Below are positions 1 through 8,483 of a stretch of DNA of 64,000 bases, piece by piece. The position numbers and the translations under genes are program-made. The stretch is taken from positions 310,001 through 374,000 of the forward strand of contig JANQOK010000017.1 in the NCBI GenBank assembly GCA_028289645.1, given 5' to 3'. The notes under the pieces were generated by a model. That model did not search any database. It was not told the origin of the DNA and was given only the letters and a program-made list of their open reading frames with translations. Position 1 is the stretch's first letter. Each line of letters opens with the position of its first letter. This DNA comes from Anderseniella sp. (GTDB taxonomy: Bacteria > Pseudomonadota > Alphaproteobacteria > Rhizobiales > Aestuariivirgaceae).

Positions 1-886
1 TTACCGGCTTGTCGGCGACATCTGCGTAGCCCGCTGCCCAGCGCGATGCGTCACCTTCGGTTCGCAACATCGCCTCGCCTTTCTTGAAGGCTTCGAAAGC
101 ACCTTGGGTATCGCGGTAATAGTCATACCGGATCGTGTCATAGTTGAACTGCCCGCGCGCGCTTGGCAGATTCCTGGCCCAGTAGTCCGGGTTGCGGCGA
201 TAGATGACATGATCGCCGGCATCAATCGTGTCGAAGACATAAGGTCCGGAACCGACGAGTTTGTCCAGCGTGGTCCGTTCGAAATCGCGTTTCTCAAACA
301 CATGCTTTGGCAACACCGGCATGAGACCCAGTATCAGCGCCAGCTCGCGGTCGCCGGGCTCCAGAGTCAGCCGGACTGTGAGCTTGTCGGGTGTCTCGAT
401 TCCCGTGACCTTTGAATAGTAAGTGCGATGATTGGGACGCCCGTTGTCGCGCAACGTTTCCAGCGAGTAGACGACATCATCGGACTGGACCGGCTCGCCA
501 TCGGAAAATCTGGCTTTTGGATTTAGGCGGAATGTGACTTCGGTGCGCTCGGCATTGACATCGATGGTTTCCGCGATATGGCCATACAAGGTGAACGGTT
601 CTGCCTGGGAGCGGGCCAACAGGCTTTCGAACACCAGCTTGCGCGGTCCGGCCACGGCCTGGCCTTTGATGATGAATGGATTGACGCTGTCGAAGCTTCC
701 GGTCCGGGCCACGCGCAGGGCGCCGCCCTTGGGCGCGTCCGGATTTACATAGGGGAAGTGTGTGTAGTCGGCCGGCAGCGTCGGTTCGCCCTGCATGGCA
801 ATGGCGTGTTTTGGTTCGGCGTGGGCAGACGCCGTCAGCGCTGCCCAGACCAGGCATCCGACGACCAGCCTGTTGATTATGTTCAT
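1..886 (-). CDS. Peptide ABC transporter substrate-binding protein, YejA-like (3' end off window)
   Basis: Periplasmic extracellular solute-binding protein of family 5, the binding component of an oligopeptide ABC importer. The reading frame opens at the ATG ending at 886 and runs without a stop to the window edge, giving about 295 residues of what is normally a 600-residue protein. The first 23 residues form a clean signal peptide (hydrophobic core, then ASAHA). The segment after it (GEPTLPADYTHFPYVNPDAP followed by KGG) is the hallmark N-terminus of the YejA branch. Later sequence (SDDVVYSLETL, DYWARNLP) fits the family. The permease genes expected downstream lie outside the window. The substrate cannot be told from sequence. 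Confidence 0.85.
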   Translation of the reverse strand, partial: MNIINRLVVGCLVWAALTASAHAEPKHAIAMQGEPTLPADYTHFPYVNPDAPKGGALRVARTGSFDSVNPFIIKGQAVAGPRKLVFESLLARSQAEPFTLYGHIAETIDVNAERTEVTFRLNPKARFSDGEPVQSDDVVYSLETLRDNGRPNHRTYYSKVTGIETPDKLTVRLTLEPGDRELALILGLMPVLPKHVFEKRDFERTTLDKLVGSGPYVFDTIDAGDHVIYRRNPDYWARNLPSARGQFNYDTIRYDYYRDTQGAFEAFKKGEAMLRTEGDASRWAAGYADVADKPV

Positions 887-1004
887 GCGGACAATCTAGA
901 GCGGATTCGCGGACAAAAGCGATAAAAACCATACCGTTGCATAGCGGTACAATGTGACGATCAGATCATGAAAAACAGGAGCGGCCTTGGAGCGCAACCA
1001 GCGA

Positions 1005-1346
1005 CTAGTGGGTTGCACTGTCCCGGGGCAGGTAGGTGTGCCGTTCCGGATCATAAGTTTCGAAAAACTCAGGGATCTGCGGATGGCGAACCGGGTCGCC
1101 GGTGTCGTCCGCCAGCAGGTTCTGTTCCGACACATAAGCTATGTATTCGGTCTCTTCGTTCTCGGCCAGCAGATGATAAAACGGCTGATCCTTTGACGGG
1201 CGGGTCTCTTCGGGAATCGAGTCCCACCATTCATCGGTGTTCGAGAACGTGGGATCCACGTCGAAAATGACACCACGAAACGGGAACAGGCGGTGTTTTA
1301 CCACTTGTCCGATTCCGAATCGTGCCTGTCTGTTGATCGCGATCAT
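1005..1346 (-). CDS. hspQ: Heat shock protein HspQ (YccV-like, hemimethylated-DNA-binding family)
   Basis: A 113-residue protein of the HspQ/YccV family. Family members modulate Lon-type proteolysis, and E. coli YccV was also described as binding hemimethylated DNA. Diagnostic segments are RFGIGQVVKHRLFPFRGVIF near the N-terminus and FYHLLAENEETEYIAYVSEQ in the middle. Length matches the usual 105-120 residues. It stands alone between the YejA-like gene and the lyase gene, transcribed on the minus strand. Family assignment is firm; the role in this organism is inferred. Confidence 0.9.
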   Translation of the reverse strand: MIAINRQARFGIGQVVKHRLFPFRGVIFDVDPTFSNTDEWWDSIPEETRPSKDQPFYHLLAENEETEYIAYVSEQNLLADDTGDPVRHPQIPEFFETYDPERHTYLPRDSATH

Positions 1347-1427
1347 GGCCTATAAATGCATCCAATTGCGGCTTGATTCAAGCGTGCTTCAAAAAATTAA
1401 GTTGATAGTTGCTGAACGGCAAGCTGA

Positions 1428-2471
1428 TCATAAACCATAAACCGCCGCCATGTCGGGCTCCTTGGCAGCCACCAGCCGGGCCAGATCGGCGATGACGCGG
1501 GCCTGCTTCCAGGTGGCATCGTCCTGCATCTTGCCGTCAATCATCACCGCGCCGGTGCCGTCCGGCATGGCTTCCAGAATTCTCAGCGCAAACTTCACTT
1601 CTGCCGGATCGGGCGAGAACACCCGCTTGGCAATCTCCACCTGGGAGGGATGCAGGGACCAGGCGCCGAGGCAGCCCTGCAGGAAGGCGTTGCGGAACTG
1701 TGCTTCACAGGCGTCGGGGTCCGAAAAATCGCCAAACGGCCCGTAGAATGCCTTGATGCCGTTGGCTGCGCAGGCATCCACCATCTTTCCGACGGTATAG
1801 TGCCAGAGATCCTGCTGGTAGAACGCCCGCTCACTCCCGGTTTCATCACTGTCTGCCAGCACCCCGTAATGCGGATGTCCGCCGCCGACACGTGTGGTTT
1901 TCATGCCGCGCGATGCTGCCAGGTCGGCTGGTCCCAGAGACATGCCGTGCATGCGCGGACTGGCAGCGGCAATTTCCTCGACATTCTTGACCCCTTGCGC
2001 GGTTTCCAGAATGGCATGGATCATGATCGGCTGCGTGATGCCGGCACGGGCTTCCAGCTGGGCGAGCAACTGGTCGAGATAATGGATATCCCAGGAGCCT
2101 TCGACTTTTGGCAACATCATCACATCCAGCTTGTCGCCGGCCTCAAGTACGATCCTGGTGATATCGTCGAGTGCCCACGGACTGTTCAGGCAGTTGATGC
2201 GCGTCCACAATCCGGTGCTGCCGTAGTCATGCGCCAGCGCCATCTCGATAAAACCGTCACGCGCGGCAATCTTGTCATCGGCGGGTATGGCATCCTCTAG
2301 ATTTCCGAGAATAACGTCGACCTGGGCGATCAGATCCGGCACCTTGTTGCGCAGCTTCTCGATCTGCGGCGGCAGAAAGTGGATCATCCGCTCGATTTTG
2401 ACCGGCGCTTCACGCATCGGATCGGGAGCGCCAATGGCAAGCGGTTTGTAGAATTGCGATGGAAGTTTCAT
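1428..2471 (-). CDS. mcl: Malyl-CoA / methylmalyl-CoA / citramalyl-CoA lyase, Chloroflexus type
   Basis: HpcH/HpaI-superfamily C-C lyase of 347 residues that should reversibly cleave malyl-CoA or related 3-hydroxyacyl-CoAs to glyoxylate or pyruvate plus acyl-CoA. From memory it matches the trifunctional Chloroflexus enzyme almost end to end ([70 protein letters not shown]). It differs from the shorter-N-terminus Rhodobacter Mcl1/MclA type. Glu156 (in ILETAQG) and Asp183 (in PADLAAS) are the expected Mg ligands. The start was chosen at the ATG ending at 2471, which has AGG upstream and begins MKLPSQF; an in-frame ATG five codons earlier is less likely. It is divergent from a class III CoA-transferase/racemase gene. 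Exact acyl-CoA substrate is not determinable. Confidence 0.88.
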   Translation of the reverse strand: MKLPSQFYKPLAIGAPDPMREAPVKIERMIHFLPPQIEKLRNKVPDLIAQVDVILGNLEDAIPADDKIAARDGFIEMALAHDYGSTGLWTRINCLNSPWALDDITRIVLEAGDKLDVMMLPKVEGSWDIHYLDQLLAQLEARAGITQPIMIHAILETAQGVKNVEEIAAASPRMHGMSLGPADLAASRGMKTTRVGGGHPHYGVLADSDETGSERAFYQQDLWHYTVGKMVDACAANGIKAFYGPFGDFSDPDACEAQFRNAFLQGCLGAWSLHPSQVEIAKRVFSPDPAEVKFALRILEAMPDGTGAVMIDGKMQDDATWKQARVIADLARLVAAKEPDMAAVYGL

Positions 2472-2658
2472 GATACCTGCTGTCATTCGGGCCGCTGTCG
2501 GCCAGCCTGAAAATTGTTGCGATGCACAAATTGTTTAGGGCAGGTTCGGTCCATCCACAACGACTTATTTATATTTTGCAATCGGCGTGTTGCACGCAGT
2601 AGGGTTGGCCGCTACACGAATACGGTAGTTTGGGTTTCCGGGTCAGCACTTAAAGAAT

Positions 2659-3804
2659 ATGACAGGCACATCAGCATCCGCACAGCCATTGAGCGGGATC
2701 AAGGTTCTCGACTTTTCGACACTGTTGCCTGGCCCCATGGCCACACTGTTCCTGGTTGAAGCCGGTGCGCAGGTCATCAAGATAGAACGGCCCGGCGATG
2801 GCGAGGAAATGCGTTCCTATGAACCCAAATGGGGCAGGGATCCGGCCAGTTTTGCCATGCTCAACCGCGGAAAACAGTCCCTTGCCCTGGACCTGAAATC
2901 TGATCGTCAGCTTGAGTTCCTGCTGCCGTTGATCCGTGAGGCAGACATTGTCGTCGAACAGTTTCGCCCCGGTGTCATGGAGCGTCTCGGGCTCGGTTAT
3001 GACGCAATGGCGCTGGTCAATCCGCGACTTATCTATTGTTCCATAACCGGTTATGGCCAGACCGGCGACCGGACACAGAAAACCGGGCATGACCTGAACT
3101 ATATCGGCGATACCGGCTTGTTGTCGCTGAGCATGGGACCCGAGGCGAACCCAACCGTTCCACCATTTCTGGCCGCGGACATTGCCGGCGGCACCTATCC
3201 GGCAGTGGTCAACATACTGCTGGCATTGTTGAATCGGGAAAAGACTGGCGAAGGCACCCATATCGACATCGCGATGGCCGACAACATGTTCATGCTGATG
3301 TGGTGGGCGATCGGCAATGGCCTTGCCACCGGTTTCTGGCCGGCAAACGGCAGCAGCCTGCTGACCGGCGGGTCACCGCGCTATCAGATCTATCCAACGT
3401 CTGACGGCAGGCATGTCGCGGTGGCGGCGCTGGAACAAAAGTTCTGGGACGGCTTCTGCCAGGCCATCAATCTTGCCCCGGAATACCACCAGGACCAGCA
3501 GGATCCCGGCGGTACGATCCAGGCGGTCAGGACGCTGATCTCGGAGTTTCCCGGATATCACTGGGAACCCATACTGGCGCAGGCAAACTGCTGCTGCACG
3601 GTGGTAAGAACCCTGCCGGAAGCCATGCGTGACATGCATTTTCATGGCCGCGGGCTGTTTGACCACACGCTGGTCAATGAGGCAGGCGACACGCTGCCGG
3701 CAACTCCGGTGGCGGTGGCGAAGCAGTTCCGCGACGACGCCAGCGTGGAGAAGGCAGCACCCGGCGTCGGCGCACACAACGATATTGTGCTCAATCAGAA
3801 ATAG
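2659..3804 (+). CDS. CaiB/BaiF (class III) CoA-transferase or alpha-methylacyl-CoA racemase
   Basis: A 381-residue class III CoA-transferase fold protein. The N-terminal CoA-binding part starts at LSGIKVLDFSTLLPGPMAT. His144 in GHDLNY and Asp174 in ADIAGG are the residue pattern of alpha-methylacyl-CoA racemases; in transferases of this fold the equivalent Asp forms the acyl-enzyme. The sequence therefore leans to racemase, but mesaconyl-CoA or other C4/C5-CoA transferase activity cannot be excluded. It is divergent from the Chloroflexus-type Mcl across about 187 bp. The ATG at 2659 has only a weak AAAGAA upstream. It may act on the same branched dicarboxylic acyl-CoA as Mcl (inference). Confidence 0.85.
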   Translation: MTGTSASAQPLSGIKVLDFSTLLPGPMATLFLVEAGAQVIKIERPGDGEEMRSYEPKWGRDPASFAMLNRGKQSLALDLKSDRQLEFLLPLIREADIVVEQFRPGVMERLGLGYDAMALVNPRLIYCSITGYGQTGDRTQKTGHDLNYIGDTGLLSLSMGPEANPTVPPFLAADIAGGTYPAVVNILLALLNREKTGEGTHIDIAMADNMFMLMWWAIGNGLATGFWPANGSSLLTGGSPRYQIYPTSDGRHVAVAALEQKFWDGFCQAINLAPEYHQDQQDPGGTIQAVRTLISEFPGYHWEPILAQANCCCTVVRTLPEAMRDMHFHGRGLFDHTLVNEAGDTLPATPVAVAKQFRDDASVEKAAPGVGAHNDIVLNQK

Positions 3805-3952
3805 GGACGTGGAACCCCTTCAAAGAGTCATGCAGCAATGCTGCATTCCGAGTTGGATTCGTAATTGAGTCCATCTACAGTTTCCGGGTACTCGCATCGC
3901 GCGCCTGCGGCGACATAACAGGCCGTGATGCCAATGCGGAGGAAGTCCGGCT

Positions 3953-5941
3953 ATGTCCCCGTTTCCCAATCTGTTTTCGCCCGTCAAGCTGCGTCATCGT
4001 GAATTGTCGAACCGCGTGGTGTTCGGTCCCCATACGGTGAACATGAGCAATGAAGGCCTGCCCGGGGACAGGCATTTTGGCTATTATCGGGAACGGGCCC
4101 GCGGCGGTGCCGCGATGATCGTCGTCGAGCCGGTGCCAGCACATCGCACCGGTGTCCTGATCCGCGGCAACTTCCTGGCCGAAAGCGATGAGGTCATTCC
4201 GCATTTCCGGCACATCACCGATGAATGCCACGACCACGGCACCACCATGATCCACCAGATCTACCATGTCGGCGGCCATGGTGATCAGGACAACTCCTGG
4301 GAGCCGTACTGGTCGCCGTCCGGCCTGCCGTCGATGCATGATCCCTGGGGCAGTCACGCCATGAGCGAGGCTGAAATAGAGGAGATCATCGAGGCGTTTG
4401 TCTCTGCGGCCCGGCGCGACAAGGAGGCCGGCTTTGACGGTGTGGAAGTCTATGCCGCCTACAATTGCCTGACCGACCAATTCTGGTCGCCGTTGACCAA
4501 CAAGCGGACTGACAAGTGGGGCGGCAGCCTGGAGAACCGGCTGCGCTTTTCCGTCGAGGTGCTGCGCCGGATCCGCGAGATGGCAGGAGATGATTTCATC
4601 ATCGGACTGACTGTGTCAGGGGCAGAGCCGGCTCCCGGCGGCCTAAGCATTGAAGACAAACAGGAAATCCTCAGTTATCTCGATGAGCGCGGACTGATCG
4701 ACTATGTTTCCTGTGGCACCGGAAGCTACCTGCATGACTTTTCCAAGATCGTGCCGAGTTTCCATTTTGGCATGAAACTGGGGGTTCCCGACGCGGCAGC
4801 CTACAAGCAGGTGCTCCGCCATGCCCTGGTGACGGCGGAGTCACGCATCAAGACGCCAGACAATGCCGAAGACGTTCTGGTGCAGGGCCACTCCGACCTT
4901 GTCAGTATTGTGCGCGGACAGATTGCCGATCCGCATCTGGTCAGCAAGGCGCGCGAGGGCCGGCCGGAAGACATTCGCCCGTGCATCTCCTGCAATCAGC
5001 TGTGCATTGGCCGCCGCATGCGCGACTATTGGGCAAGTTGTCTGGTGAATCCATCGGTGGCGCGTGAGGCCGAATGGGACGGCGATAAGGCGCCGGCCGC
5101 CGTGTCTCCCAAAACGGTACTCGTCGTTGGCGCCGGGCCGGCTGGTCTTGAAGCCGCTCGGGTGGCGGCAGAGCGCGGCCACAAGGTGCGGCTGGTCGAG
5201 CGCAGCGGTGAACTTGGGGGGCAGTTCCGCCTTGCTGCCGGACAACCGGAACGCGGCGAAATCGGTGGACTGCTGAACTGGTATCAGACCCAACTTGAAA
5301 AGCTCCAGGTCAAAATTGACCTGCGCCACGAGATGACGGCCGAAGATGTCTTGCAGGCAGGGGCGGACACGGTCGTTGTGTGCACCGGTTCGAAGCCGTC
5401 GCGGAACGGATTCCAGCGGGTGTATCCGCACATTGAAAAGCTTCCCGGCGTGGACCAGGACAACGTCTGCACCGTGCACGACGTGCTTGACGGTGGTATT
5501 GTGCCGGGCAGCAACGTCCTGCTGCTCGACGATATCGACGGCTGGTGGCCGGCGACCGGCACCGCGCTGCACCTGGCCCAGCAACGGCATATGGTGACTG
5601 TCGTTACCGGATCGGAAAAAGCAGCTGCCAAGCTCGACCTGAGCCTGACCGGCGATACGGCCCGCGCCCGGTTGATGGAGTACGGCGTCGAGGTCCTGCT
5701 GGCGACGGCGTTGAAGTCATGGGAAGGCAAGACGGCTGAACTGGTCAACCTCTATACCGGAGACGTGGAAAACCGTGAGTTTGACTCACTGGTGCTTGCG
5801 ACCACCAACACGTCCGACGACGCCCTGTTCGAGGCCTTGCAGGACAAGGACATCACCGTGCACACAATCGGCGACGCGGTGGCCTCGCGCACGGCACACA
5901 TGGCGCTGTACGAGGCGCGCAAGCTAGCTTTGACGTTGTAG
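3953..5941 (+). CDS. NADH:flavin oxidoreductase with 4Fe-4S and FAD domains (dienoyl-CoA reductase / TMADH family)
   Basis: A 662-residue three-part flavoenzyme. The N-terminal half is an FMN-binding old-yellow-enzyme barrel (residues about 5-340). Next is a 4Fe-4S motif with Cys344, Cys347, Cys351 and Cys363. The C-terminal half is an FAD/NAD(P) Rossmann region beginning at VLVVGAGPAGLEAARVAAER near residue 388. This architecture belongs to 2,4-dienoyl-CoA reductase FadH, trimethylamine dehydrogenase and the N-methyl amino acid demethylases. The GPHTVNMSNEG start and the AAYNCLTDQFWSP segment look closer to the demethylase/TMADH-like branch than to FadH, so the substrate is left open. The start has GAGGAA ten bases upstream. 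It lies in the same direction as the CoA-transferase 148 bp earlier. Confidence 0.85.
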   Translation: MSPFPNLFSPVKLRHRELSNRVVFGPHTVNMSNEGLPGDRHFGYYRERARGGAAMIVVEPVPAHRTGVLIRGNFLAESDEVIPHFRHITDECHDHGTTMIHQIYHVGGHGDQDNSWEPYWSPSGLPSMHDPWGSHAMSEAEIEEIIEAFVSAARRDKEAGFDGVEVYAAYNCLTDQFWSPLTNKRTDKWGGSLENRLRFSVEVLRRIREMAGDDFIIGLTVSGAEPAPGGLSIEDKQEILSYLDERGLIDYVSCGTGSYLHDFSKIVPSFHFGMKLGVPDAAAYKQVLRHALVTAESRIKTPDNAEDVLVQGHSDLVSIVRGQIADPHLVSKAREGRPEDIRPCISCNQLCIGRRMRDYWASCLVNPSVAREAEWDGDKAPAAVSPKTVLVVGAGPAGLEAARVAAERGHKVRLVERSGELGGQFRLAAGQPERGEIGGLLNWYQTQLEKLQVKIDLRHEMTAEDVLQAGADTVVVCTGSKPSRNGFQRVYPHIEKLPGVDQDNVCTVHDVLDGGIVPGSNVLLLDDIDGWWPATGTALHLAQQRHMVTVVTGSEKAAAKLDLSLTGDTARARLMEYGVEVLLATALKSWEGKTAELVNLYTGDVENREFDSLVLATTNTSDDALFEALQDKDITVHTIGDAVASRTAHMALYEARKLALTL

Positions 5942-6013
5942 GTTTTGTCGTTTGCCCGGTTCGCCTTGCGGAGGGACTGTCCAGTATTCGGCTCGAACAG
6001 CATACTGTCGTAG

Positions 6014-6943
6014 CTAACTTTCCTGGTTGCCGGCTTGTTCGGTCGGGAGTATTGCCAGCTGGCCAATCTCCAGCAGTTCTTTCTCCGATTGCTGATCAAA
6101 AAATGTAACCTTTATCTCTGATTTTGAGGAATCAAGCCTGGCCACCAGATGATCGGAGGCGGCGAGACCTTCTAGGTTGAGGCGCTGGGCGTCTACCGAC
6201 GCGACACTGTATGTGCCGGGTTTCAATTCGCTTGCTTGCAAAGTGACGGCCAACTGGAAGATTTCCGGTGACTCATCGAAGAATCCGAACGACGCGTTTT
6301 CGATGCCGAGCTTACAATCAATTGATTTCCATGGTTCCCAAACAAGCATTGGAAACTTGTGCTCCGCAGCTGTTATCCGCTTTACGAACCACACAATCCG
6401 GTCAGGAGCACCATTGGGTTCCCATGGCCCCCAATCTTCGGTAGATGAACCCTGCGGCCGTCGAGAAATTTGCCGTTCTCGCCACTTCCGTTTGTATAGT
6501 CGTCCTGAAACCTTATAACCACCTGGATAGTATTTCCCCACACGCATGTATCGCCGTTTTGCTGACGGTGCATCCACATTGTTGTCGGGGTGGGTGTGAA
6601 CCCCGCTTTGCTGTACGCGGTCACCACCTGCAATGAAGCGGGGACTGGCATCGGGATTTGGATCACATCGGTCCCACGCCTGAGTAACGTCAACGGCTCC
6701 GTTTGCGGGCTTGCCAACGTAACTCAGTGCTCCAAAAACTTGTTCCTGCATTCTGAAACGACGCCGGACCAAAGTTGGCGGGTTACCTGGTTCAGTAGCG
6801 CCAGCAACGGATTGCCCCCATTCTTCCTCGCTGGCCAGAGGTCCCGGCTGCAGTTTTCTGCGAGGTGGATTTCCGGGTATTTCTCCGCCATTCAAGGCAC
6901 TTGCGTCATTATCTCCAACCGCTTGCCAACTCGCCATCGCCAT
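6014..6943 (-). CDS. Hypothetical protein, 309 aa, no recognised domain
   Basis: I do not recognise this protein. It has no signal peptide and no membrane segment. The N-terminal third is rich in Gly, Pro and Arg (repeated GNPP). The middle is rich in Trp and Lys/Arg (YKRKWRERQ, EDWGPWEPNGAPDRIVWF). The C-terminal 110 residues look like a beta-rich domain (FQLAVTLQASELKPGTYSVA, HLVARLDSS, EIKVTFFDQQ). It sits alone on the minus strand. A short inverted repeat lies just upstream of its start (6972-6993). Long frame, biased codon use and isolation support a real gene. Confidence 0.6.
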   Translation of the reverse strand: MAMASWQAVGDNDASALNGGEIPGNPPRRKLQPGPLASEEEWGQSVAGATEPGNPPTLVRRRFRMQEQVFGALSYVGKPANGAVDVTQAWDRCDPNPDASPRFIAGGDRVQQSGVHTHPDNNVDAPSAKRRYMRVGKYYPGGYKVSGRLYKRKWRERQISRRPQGSSTEDWGPWEPNGAPDRIVWFVKRITAAEHKFPMLVWEPWKSIDCKLGIENASFGFFDESPEIFQLAVTLQASELKPGTYSVASVDAQRLNLEGLAASDHLVARLDSSKSEIKVTFFDQQSEKELLEIGQLAILPTEQAGNQES

Positions 6944-7502
6944 CTCCTTGGTCTTAATGCTCAGGATTGAATATATCGATCATGCGCGATATAATGACGT
7001 AAAGTCAATTTATGCCAGTAGCGAACAAATGTCCCTCCTGTTTCGGCCACCGAGAAATCTACAGCAACTCATGTCAGAAGGTTGCAACTGCTCGCATTGC
7101 ACGCACCACTGATTGATTGATCAAAGTTGCCGGATTTACCTCCCGTGGGTCCACTGCATCAATCCCGTACATGTCAGTCGCGTGGTTCAAGCCTGCTTGT
7201 CGTTGCTCTCAAACCCCGGAATGGCCGAGCGCTTGAGGTCCACCCGACTTCCGACCTCGCCGTTGGCGCTGAAGAAATGCATCAACCGGGCATTGCCGAT
7301 CATGGCTGCAGTCATTGAGCAGATACTCACTCTGACCTTGCAGTTCTGCACACAAATCGATTGCCTAGAGTCTTGTAAACTTGAGACAAAACTGCCACAC
7401 GTGCACTGATCGCTGCAACGGCTTGCGCACGGTGAGTCAAATCGGCTGCAACATGTTCGGCGAGTAGGGTGCAGGTGTTGTGATACAGGATGTGAGTTAG
7501 GT
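6944..7502. other. Intergenic stretch, no convincing gene; small inverted repeat at its left end
   Basis: About 560 bases between two divergent genes. At 6972-6993 TATATCG and CGATATA form an inverted repeat in an AT-rich stretch, suitable for an operator or promoter of the minus-strand orphan gene. The rest has short open frames on both strands with poor start contexts. None resembles a known protein, so I call no gene here. It could hold a decayed gene remnant. Confidence 0.4.
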
Positions 7503-8474
7503 ATGAGCAACAAGACGGCGCTGGTATTCGGAGCCGGCGGTTTCATAGGCAATCATTTGGTGACACGACTCAAGAACGAAGGGTTCTGGGTGCGGGGCGT
7601 TGACCGCAAGTACCCCGAGTTCGGCACTTCTGATGCGGATGAGTTCGTCATCGCGGACTTGCGTTCGCGGCAAGAAGCAGAAAAGAGCTTTGATCGCCGT
7701 TTTGACGAAGTCTACCAGCTCGCCGCAGAAATGGGGGGCGCGGGTTATGTTTTTGTTGGTGACAACGACTTTGATGTCATGTCCAACTCATCCCTGATCA
7801 ATCTGAACGTGGCCCGTTTGTGTACCAAAGAGAGCACAGGTAGGGTCCTTTTCACCTCGTCGGCGTGTGTCTATAACGAGAACAACCAGTCTGACCTCAG
7901 CAGTTACACATGTGAAGAACACACAGCCTATCCTGCCCAGCCTGACAGTGAGTATGGCTGGGAGAAGCTGTTCTCCGAGCGCCTGTTCCAGACATTGGAG
8001 CGCAATGTCGGTGTTCCTGCCCGCATTGCGCGATTGCACAACATCTTCGGCCCGCGCGGTTCGTGGTGTTGCGGCAGGGAAAAGGCACCGGCCGCGATTT
8101 GCAGAAAGGTCGCCGAGGCAGCTGTTGGTGGCGAAGTTGAGATCTGGGGCGACGGGAAACAGATTCGTTCGTTCCTGTACGTGGAAGAATGCCTGGACGG
8201 CCTTCGCAAACTGATGCAGTCCGACTGCAACGAACCGCTCAACATTGGGTCTGACGAGGCCATTTCTATCAATGAACTGGCTCTGATGGCCATCGAGATT
8301 TCAGGAAAACGGCTGTCGCTTCGGCATACGCCCGGTCCACAGGGCGTTCGTGCCAGGTGCTCCGACAATGAACTGGTCGAGCAACTGCTTGGCTGGCGAC
8401 CGAGCGAGCCGCTGCGGTCCGGCATGGAAGTCACATACTCTTGGATAGAGCAGCAAGTGAAGCTGACGGCTTGA
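7503..8474 (+). CDS. GDP-mannose 3,5-epimerase-like extended SDR
   Basis: NAD-dependent sugar-nucleotide epimerase of 323 residues. The Rossmann motif is GAGGFIG at 10-16. The active-site set matches plant GDP-mannose 3,5-epimerase: Cys122 in SSACVY, Tyr151 and Lys155 in YGWEK, and Lys194 in GREKAPAA. The plant-specific-looking segments EMGGAGYV, RLHNIFGPRGSW, WGDGKQIRSF and LNIGSDEAISINELA are all present, as is PGPQGVRARCSDN near the C-terminus. The enzyme would turn GDP-mannose into GDP-L-galactose and/or GDP-gulose. No polysaccharide cluster surrounds it, so its purpose here is unclear. The ATG at 7503 follows GTGAGTTAGGT. Confidence 0.82.
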   Translation: MSNKTALVFGAGGFIGNHLVTRLKNEGFWVRGVDRKYPEFGTSDADEFVIADLRSRQEAEKSFDRRFDEVYQLAAEMGGAGYVFVGDNDFDVMSNSSLINLNVARLCTKESTGRVLFTSSACVYNENNQSDLSSYTCEEHTAYPAQPDSEYGWEKLFSERLFQTLERNVGVPARIARLHNIFGPRGSWCCGREKAPAAICRKVAEAAVGGEVEIWGDGKQIRSFLYVEECLDGLRKLMQSDCNEPLNIGSDEAISINELALMAIEISGKRLSLRHTPGPQGVRARCSDNELVEQLLGWRPSEPLRSGMEVTYSWIEQQVKLTA

Positions 8475-8483
8475 ACAGCTACC

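Noticed and set aside
477-932. Minus-strand frame of 151 codons at the left end
   Set aside because: The other minus-strand frame (1-886) encodes the YejA-like protein with signal peptide; this one is its out-of-frame shadow.
4841-5590. 249-codon minus-strand frame
   Set aside because: Shadow of the flavoprotein reductase gene in high-GC sequence.
7187-7552. 121-codon minus-strand frame between the orphan gene and the epimerase
   Set aside because: Poor start context, Cys/Ser-rich shadow composition and overlap with the epimerase start.
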